NCBI GenBank assembly: GCA_038049695.1
Contig: CP142452.1
Span: 36,196,501-36,260,500, forward strand
DNA from: Cinnamomum chago
Lineage: Eukaryota; Streptophyta; Magnoliopsida; Laurales; Lauraceae
DNA: 64,000 bases
Direction of reading: 5' to 3'
The position numbers and the translations under genes were made by a program. This document shows, one piece after another, positions 62,789 to 64,000 of the stretch. The notes under the pieces are model-generated. The model was not told the DNA's origin. It ran no database searches and saw only the letters and a list, made by a program, of their open reading frames with translations. How positions within the stretch are numbered: position 1 is the stretch's first letter; every line of letters begins with the position of its first letter.

Positions 62789-63543
62789 GTGTTAGCTAGA
62801 GGCGACAAGAAGCGAAGCGAGCGGGGTGGAAGAAGAGTAACGCCTGGTTCGACGCCGTTTACCGATACAAGGGCCATGAGGTCGGGCCACTTAGGTGTTG
62901 CTCGGCTACGAACCAAGGTACCACTCCTTTTATCAAAATGAGAGAGGGCGAGCCGTCGAGGAGTTCGGAACCGGTACTAGCCTTGACCCACGTTGACCGC
63001 CAAGAGACATCGGGCGCTGAAGCCTCAATCCCGCATTCTGATTCGGGGGAAGCTGAGCTTGAGAGAGTTATTGAATCATACGCCTCCCCGAGCTCGAAAA
63101 GGAGAACAAGGGACATGGCACTGAGACCTCCTCTGGTGATCAAAGATCTGAATTCCCTCGTCTTTGGTGGTCGAACTGCTTCAGCCAAAACGGGCCCGTC
63201 CACTGAGGTTGTTGACAATCCTGTCCCGACCTCCGAAGTCCGGCAGGAGGAGCAGGGTCAATGGGAAGAAGAGACCCGACCGGAGAAAAGGGCCAAGGTC
63301 GAGAGCCCGTCTGGAGACATTCCCAGCAGTATCGCGACGCCCTAACTTCCCAGGCCAGCAGTATGGAGACCAAACTTTATGATTGAACCCGGGAGGCCAT
63401 TGACGGTGGAGGATCGGATGTGGAGGAATCCCAACGTGATTGCAACTCTGGCCCATGCCTGCACCTTGCCAAAGGATATGGCGAGGCACAGGGAGGCTGA
63501 AGATGTCCAGCTGGTGGCGTGGAATATGCAGTCAGCTCTCTCG
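62789..63543 (+). pseudogene. Gag-like protein, middle exon
   Basis: Acceptor CTGTTTAG at 62788. WKKSNAWFDAVYRYKGHEV, then a Ser/Pro/Glu-rich linker (MREGEPSRSSEPV...), then RPLTVEDRMWRNPNVIATLA and HACTLPKDMARHREAED. A stop near 63345 separates the last block, which continues in another frame. Ends at donor GTAAGA (63544). Confidence 0.65.
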
Positions 63544-63644
63544 GTAAGATTCAGTTTTTTCATGAGTTTTTCCACTTCGTCTTGGTCGTTGTGTCTTGAC
63601 AATCGTCGTGTCTTGACAATCTATCTCCTTTTCAAGTGCTGCAG

Positions 63645-64000
63645 AGAACCCAAGTCCAGCTAGAAAGGTCTCGGCACACCAGAATTCGGATTGCGAAGCT
63701 GGAGGAGGAGAAGTGGGCCCTCCAAGCAGTTCTAGAGGAAAATAAACGGAGGGAGGAGGAGTGGGAGGCGACTGTCCGGGCTATCATAACTGAGCTCGAA
63801 ACGGTGAGGGTTAAGGCTGAGGAGCAGAAACAGCTTGCCGCTGAGCTCAAGAAGCAGAAGGAGGATGCTGAGGACAAGCTTAAGACCAAGGTTGACTCTG
63901 CTTACGAAGAGGGGGCGGAAGCGGCTTCACATTTATTTGAGGCTCAAGTTGTGAATCTGAGCCAGACGATTTGGGAGCTAGGGTGGAGAGGTGCTCTGAA
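63645..64000 (+). pseudogene. Gag-like protein, coiled-coil exon (runs off window)
   Basis: After a 101-bp GT...AG intron (63544-63644) with matching phase 0, the frame reads RTQVQLERSRHTRIRIAKLE then a long Glu/Lys/Ala heptad coiled coil (AVLEENKRREEEWEATVRAI, KAEEQKQLAAELKKQ) to the window end. No stop in this exon. Incomplete at right. Confidence 0.65.

Noticed and set aside
1-64000. rRNA, tRNA, CRISPR arrays, bacterial operons or organellar gene clusters
   Set aside because: None seen on either strand; CRISPR-like spacing does not occur among the short repeats.

Overview
This window looks like nuclear DNA of a flowering plant with a large, transposon-rich genome. It is A+T-rich and packed with plant Ty1/copia and Ty3/gypsy retrotransposons, RTE-type LINEs and hAT-like MITEs. 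It holds no bacterial-style operon, rRNA, tRNA or CRISPR array. I cannot name the species from sequence alone.

Main result: I reconstruct one intact host gene covering almost the whole window on the minus strand. It is a plant RecX-family regulator of organellar RecA, in six coding exons: 59963-60045, 56668-56888, 33474-33660, 18542-18634, 13133-13220 and 4078-4359. The exons sum to 954 bp, encoding 317 residues plus stop. All five junctions have GT...AG borders and matching codon phase, and no exon has a premature stop. The five introns are 3.1, 23.0, 14.8, 5.3 and 8.8 kb, so about 98% of the 56-kb coding span is intron, much of it recognisable mobile DNA.

Layout from left to right. 1-4077 is beyond the stop codon and holds simple repeats, two adjacent MITEs in one TA tract and a hAT-like MITE. 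Intron 5 (4360-13132) holds a hAT element with a perfect 8-bp target duplication, an RTE tail and a probable 3.8-kb solo LTR. Intron 4 (13221-18541) holds a small gag/protease-only LTR element and an inverted LTR. Intron 3 (18635-33473) holds rearranged gypsy and copia remnants. Intron 2 (33661-56667) is a stack of nested insertions: a solo LTR split by a 5.1-kb copia element, a truncated copia element with a nested 1.1-kb TIR element, an LTR split by a 4.3-kb element that is itself hit by a solo LTR and a MITE, a 3.95-kb solo LTR, and two RTE LINEs. Intron 1 (56889-59962) holds gypsy remnants, a tiny MITE and a solo LTR. Right of the start codon, LTR-retrotransposon sequence with a nested hAT element approaches to within a few hundred bases and runs off the window edge as a gypsy-type gag-like gene.

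The retroelement genes do not act together as a pathway. They are layers of insertion into one housekeeping gene whose splice sites and reading frame have stayed intact. Functional statements about RecX come from family knowledge; exon joins are inferred from sequence and not confirmed by transcripts.
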